Position numbers and translations under genes: made by a program
Shown: piece after piece, positions 61,359 through 64,000 of the stretch
How the letters are laid out: each line of letters begins with the position of its first letter
How positions within the stretch are numbered: position 1 is the stretch's first letter
Notes under the pieces: generated by a model
Database searches by the model: none
What the model saw: only the letters and a program-made list of their open reading frames with translations
What the model was told of the DNA's origin: nothing
Source: Streptomyces finlayi
GTDB taxonomy: Bacteria > Actinomycetota > Actinomycetes > Streptomycetales > Streptomycetaceae
DNA: 64,000 nt
NCBI RefSeq assembly: GCF_014216315.1
Contig: NZ_CP045702.1
Span: 7,130,001-7,194,000, forward strand
Direction of reading: 5' to 3'

Positions 61359-61835
61359 TCAGTCCTGCCGCAGCCCGTCCAGGGATGAGGTCAGCCGGCC
61401 GAGCACCTCTTGCAGGGCGAGGATCTCCGGTACCGAGAGGCCGGTGGCTTCGAGGACGGTGCGAGGAACGGGCAGCGCGCGTTCGCGCAGCCGCGCACCG
61501 GCCTCCGTGAGGCGGACGGTCACGGAGCGTTCGTCCTGGGGGCTCCGCCCGCGGACGACCAGCCCGGCTGCTTCCAGCCTCTTGAGGAGCGGGGACAGGG
61601 TCCCGGAGTCGAGGTGGAGGCGCTCGCCGATCGTCTTCACCCGCTGGGGCCCGTGCTCCCAGAGCACCAGCATGGCCAGGTACTGGGGATAGGTGAGGCC
61701 CAGATCCCTCAGCGCCTCCCGGTACAGCCCGCCGAAGGCGCGGGACGCGGAGTGCAGGGAGAAGCAGACCTGGTGGTCCAGGCGCAGCAGATCCGCGTCC
61801 GGCAGATCGGGGGCGTGGATCGGGGGCGTGGTCAT
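61359..61835 (-). CDS. ohrR: OhrR-type MarR regulator sensing organic peroxides
   Basis: 158 residues from the ATG at 61835. The redox-sensing Cys24 lies in LDHQVCFSLHSASRAF, equivalent to the reactive N-terminal Cys of OhrR. The winged helix follows: LGLTYPQYLAMLVLWEHGPQRVKTIGERLHLDSGTLSPLLKRLEAAGLVVR with the wing RSPQDERSVTVRLT. Reduced OhrR binds the palindrome in the shared promoter and is released when Cys24 is oxidised by organic hydroperoxide. Only one Cys is present, so it is the one-Cys type. Divergent from its target ohr. Confidence 0.94.
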   Translation of the reverse strand: MTTPPIHAPDLPDADLLRLDHQVCFSLHSASRAFGGLYREALRDLGLTYPQYLAMLVLWEHGPQRVKTIGERLHLDSGTLSPLLKRLEAAGLVVRGRSPQDERSVTVRLTEAGARLRERALPVPRTVLEATGLSVPEILALQEVLGRLTSSLDGLRQD

Positions 61836-61866
61836 GGAACCAGGATATCCCATCGCGCCCCATTAG

Positions 61867-61893
61867 GTTGTGCACAATTGAATTGTGTGCAAC
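61867..61893. promoter_or_regulatory. OhrR operator palindrome
   Basis: The 27-nt near-perfect palindrome has half-sites GTTGTGCACAATT and AATTGTGTGCAAC around a central G (one mismatched pair). It lies between the divergent ohrR and ohr genes and matches the AT-rich dyads known for OhrR. Confidence 0.88.
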
Positions 61894-61948
61894 TCTTTGG
61901 GCGAAGCGTGACCGGGCCGGTCACCGCGACAGGAAAGAAGGTCATTCC

Positions 61949-62359
61949 ATGGACGCGCTCTACACCGCTGCCGCCACCGCAAACGGCCGGGAGGGCCGGG
62001 CCGTGAGCTCGGACGGACAGCTCGACCTCCCGCTGGCGCTGCCGCCGGCGCTCGGCGGCAACGGTCAGGGCACCAACCCGGAGCAGTTGTTCGCCGCCGG
62101 GTACGCCGCCTGTTTCGCCAGCGCCATGGCGTCGGTCGGCCGGGAGATGAAGGTGGACACCAAGGACGTCGCCGTGACGGCCGAGGTCTCGATCGGCAAG
62201 GACGACACGGGCTTCGGTCTCGCGGTCGTCATGCGGGTCGAACTGCCGGACGCCCTCGAAGGCGAGACGGGCCGCAAACTGGTCGAGGCCACGCACGCCT
62301 ACTGCCCCTACTCCAAGGCCACGCGCGGCAACATCGAGGTCGAGCTCGTCATCGAGTAG
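61949..62359 (+). CDS. ohr: Organic hydroperoxide resistance protein (thiol peroxidase Ohr/OsmC family)
   Basis: 136 residues from the ATG at 61949, after AAGAAGG. The two catalytic cysteines are Cys55 (GYAACFASAM) and Cys119 (HAYCPYSKAT), and the family start MDALYTAAATANG is exact. Forms a dimer that reduces fatty-acid and other organic hydroperoxides using lipoylated proteins; a lipoamide dehydrogenase gene lies 2.6 kb away, perhaps by chance. Controlled by OhrR through the adjoining palindrome. Convergent with the PHP gene, with only 3 nt between the stops. Confidence 0.96.
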   Translation: MDALYTAAATANGREGRAVSSDGQLDLPLALPPALGGNGQGTNPEQLFAAGYAACFASAMASVGREMKVDTKDVAVTAEVSIGKDDTGFGLAVVMRVELPDALEGETGRKLVEATHAYCPYSKATRGNIEVELVIE

Positions 62360-62362
62360 CAC

Positions 62363-63379
62363 TCACCGGCGGTGGCCGCCCGTCCAGGCCAGTAGCCGCT
62401 CGGCACTCCAGGTGGTGACGACCCGTTCCGCGGGTACCCCGCACTCCTCGGCACGCGCGCAGCCGTAGATCTGCCATTCGAGCTGGCCGGGGGCGTGCGC
62501 GTCCGTGTCGACCGAGAACAGCACGCCCGCCTCGACGGCCTGCTTCAACAGGCGCCGGGGCGGGTCGAGCCGTTCCGGGCGGCTGTTGATCTCTACCGCA
62601 GTCCCCGCCTCCGCGCACGCGGCGAATACCTCGTCCGCGTCGAACCCGGACTCCGGGCGCTTCCGGCCGGAGAGCAGGCGACCGGTGCAGTGTCCGAGGA
62701 TGTCGGTATGCGGGTTGCGGACCGCCGCCACCATGCGCCGGGTCATCGTCGCTGAGTCCATCCGCAGTTTGGAGTGGACGGAAGCGACCACCACGTCCAC
62801 CCGCTCCAGCAGCTCCGGCTCCTGGTCGAGTGAGCCGTCCGCCAGGATGTCGCACTCGATCCCGGTCAGCAGCCTGAACGGGGCCCACCGCTCGTTGAGT
62901 CCGGCCACCTCGGCCAGTTGCAGGCGCAGCCGCTCCGGCGACAGTCCGTTGGCCACCGTCAGCCGTGGGGAGTGGTCGGTCAGAACCGCCCACTCGTGAC
63001 CCAGCTCCCGCGCCGTGCGGCCCATGTCCTCGATCGGGCTTCCGCCGTCCGACCAGTCCGAATGTATGTGGCAGTCGCCCCGCAACAGGGCCCGGAGCTC
63101 TTCGCCGCCCTCCGTGAGCGGGCCGGCGGACTCCGCCTCCAGCCGGTCGAGATACTGCGGGACCGCTCCGCCCTGCGCCTCCCGGATCACCTGGGCCGTC
63201 TTCGGCCCGATTCCGTTCACCGACTCCAGCGACCCGTGCGTCACCAGCTCCGCGAGGTCGTCCGCGGGGATCGCCGCGATCGCGTCGGCCGCCCTGCGGA
63301 ACGCCTTCACCCGGTAGGTCTCGGCCTGTGACCGCTCCAGAAGGAACGCGATCCGGCGCAGTGCGCTCACCGGCTCCAT
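62363..63379 (-). CDS. PHP-domain protein with N-terminal helix-hairpin-helix (PolX-C-terminus-like)
   Basis: 338 residues from the ATG at 63379, after GGAGG. The N-terminal HhH region (LERSQAETYRVKAFRRAADAI and VNGIGPKTAQVIREA) fits DNA binding as in PolX. The PHP metal-binding residues follow: RGDCHIHSDWSDGG, LTDHSPRL, TGIECDI, ASVHSKL, LGHCTGRL and VDTDAH. Such proteins act as metal-dependent phosphoesterases, often 3'-exonuclease or histidinol-phosphatase-like. The polymerase domain of PolX is absent. Most likely a DNA-repair-associated nuclease or phosphatase. Confidence 0.9.
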   Translation of the reverse strand: MEPVSALRRIAFLLERSQAETYRVKAFRRAADAIAAIPADDLAELVTHGSLESVNGIGPKTAQVIREAQGGAVPQYLDRLEAESAGPLTEGGEELRALLRGDCHIHSDWSDGGSPIEDMGRTARELGHEWAVLTDHSPRLTVANGLSPERLRLQLAEVAGLNERWAPFRLLTGIECDILADGSLDQEPELLERVDVVVASVHSKLRMDSATMTRRMVAAVRNPHTDILGHCTGRLLSGRKRPESGFDADEVFAACAEAGTAVEINSRPERLDPPRRLLKQAVEAGVLFSVDTDAHAPGQLEWQIYGCARAEECGVPAERVVTTWSAERLLAWTGGHRR

Positions 63380-63479
63380 CAGCACCTCCGAGGACGGTCC
63401 CAGGGTCTGCACCCAGCTTCGCCGAGTCCCGCCCCGTCCGCACAGCGAGGGTGCGGACGGGGCGTGGGGCCAGCGGGGC

Positions 63480-64000
63480 TCAGCCGACGTGCTGGGCCTG
63501 CTCCTCCGCCTCCGGACGAGCCTGCTCCTCCGCCTCCGGACGCTCGAACTGGGTGCGGTACAGCTGCTCGTACCTGCCGCCCGCGGCCAGCAGCTCCGTA
63601 TGGGTTCCGCGTTCGGCGATCCGGCCCTCCTCCACGACCAGGATCAGATCGGCGGCCCGTACCGTCGAGAGACGGTGGGCGATCACCACGGCGGTCCGCC
63701 CCTCCAGCGCCTCGGCGAGGGCTTCCTGCACAGCGGCTTCGGAGGTCGAGTCGAGGTGGGCCGTCGCCTCGTCGAGGATCACTACGCGCTGCCGGGCCAG
63801 CAGCAGCCGGGCGATGGTCAGCCGCTGCCGTTCCCCGCCCGAGAGCCGGTAACCGCGCTCGCCGACGACCGTGTCGAGCCCCTCGGGCAGTGAGGCGACC
63901 AGTCCGTCGAGCCGGGAACGGCGCAGGGCGTCCCAGATGTCGTCCTCGGTGGCGTCCGGCCGGGCGAGGAGCAGGTTGGCGCGGACCGATTCGTGGAAGA
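63480..64000 (-). CDS. ABC exporter (permease-ATPase fusion), C-terminal end; 5' part outside window
   Basis: The last about 173 residues of an ABCB-type exporter are present and the gene continues past the right edge. The ATPase part shows the Q-loop to signature region (FHESVRANLLLARPD, then YRLSGGERQRLTIARLLLA), Walker B VVILDEATAHLD, and the H-loop IAHRLSTVR. The C-terminal tail holds an exact eight-residue duplication, RPEAEEQA twice, encoded by a 24-bp direct repeat at about 63,498-63,545. Substrate unknown; commonly paired with a second half-transporter. Confidence 0.93.
   Translation of the reverse strand, partial: FHESVRANLLLARPDATEDDIWDALRRSRLDGLVASLPEGLDTVVGERGYRLSGGERQRLTIARLLLARQRVVILDEATAHLDSTSEAAVQEALAEALEGRTAVVIAHRLSTVRAADLILVVEEGRIAERGTHTELLAAGGRYEQLYRTQFERPEAEEQARPEAEEQAQHVG
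63498..63545. repeat. 24-bp direct repeat in the ABC exporter tail
   Basis: The unit GCCTGCTCCTCCGCCTCCGG plus ACGA/ACGC occurs twice in tandem near the 3' end of the exporter gene and duplicates an acidic octapeptide. It preserves frame. Confidence 0.75.

Overview
The window is GC-rich throughout, with strong third-codon-position G/C bias, GTG starts, ATGA/GTGA stop-start overlaps, a conservon operon, twin-arginine secretion and many secreted hydrolases. This points to a Streptomyces or close relative, probably an accessory part of the chromosome, because the genes are interspersed with decayed fragments. I saw no rRNA, tRNA or CRISPR array.

1-15.2 kb is the most distinctive part: two back-to-back RiPP-type (ribosomally made, post-translationally modified peptide) cassettes transcribed away from a shared intergenic region at 7.9-8.18 kb. 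The leftward cassette reads: 39-residue precursor, hairpin attenuator, UGT-type glycosyltransferase, paralogue A, radical SAM/SPASM maturase, paralogue B, MFS exporter, then an S9 prolyl-oligopeptidase running off the left edge. The rightward cassette reads: a second radical SAM enzyme, a heme-oxygenase-fold iron enzyme, a small precursor-like protein ending in GGALF, a class III cyclase/AAA/TPR giant, a cytoplasmic subtilisin-like protease and a GAF protein. The GGALF gene is split over two frames by an apparent 1-nt deletion and is hidden inside a longer spurious open frame.

15.2-24.4 kb holds unrelated single genes (CoA transferase, Tat-exported PI-PLC-like protein, DHFR-family protein, double MerR regulator, DUF6194-like protein, DEAD-box helicase with a structured leader). 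Between them lie scars of an ISL3 transposase, adenylate kinase and a PP2C phosphatase.

24.4-30.9 kb is a conservon (CvnA-E) extended by a second P450 and a crotonase. Its CvnB is an unusual tandem double roadblock/LC7 protein.

31.4-34.9 kb contains an IdeR/DmdR-like iron box, an AraC remnant and a cobalamin-riboswitch-controlled BtuCDF-type importer. 35-42.5 kb carries a DM13 protein, a decayed beta-trefoil protein, an AGCS symporter, NhaA, a collapsed PP2C gene, a flavin-type oxidase-fold protein and a GH16-ricin glucanase.

42.5-53.5 kb mixes a GT39 enzyme, beta-propeller phytase, secreted lipase, nitrobindin-like protein and ROK regulator with several broken genes. It includes a sugar ABC permease split by a TnpB-only IS605/IS1341-type element whose ends and target can be read directly.

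54.5-64 kb carries a GH63-like hydrolase, hemerythrin protein, M4/M36-like metalloprotease, Lpd, a DJ-1/PfpI protein, a broken aldo/keto reductase, the OhrR/Ohr pair with its operator, a PHP protein and the end of an ABC exporter.
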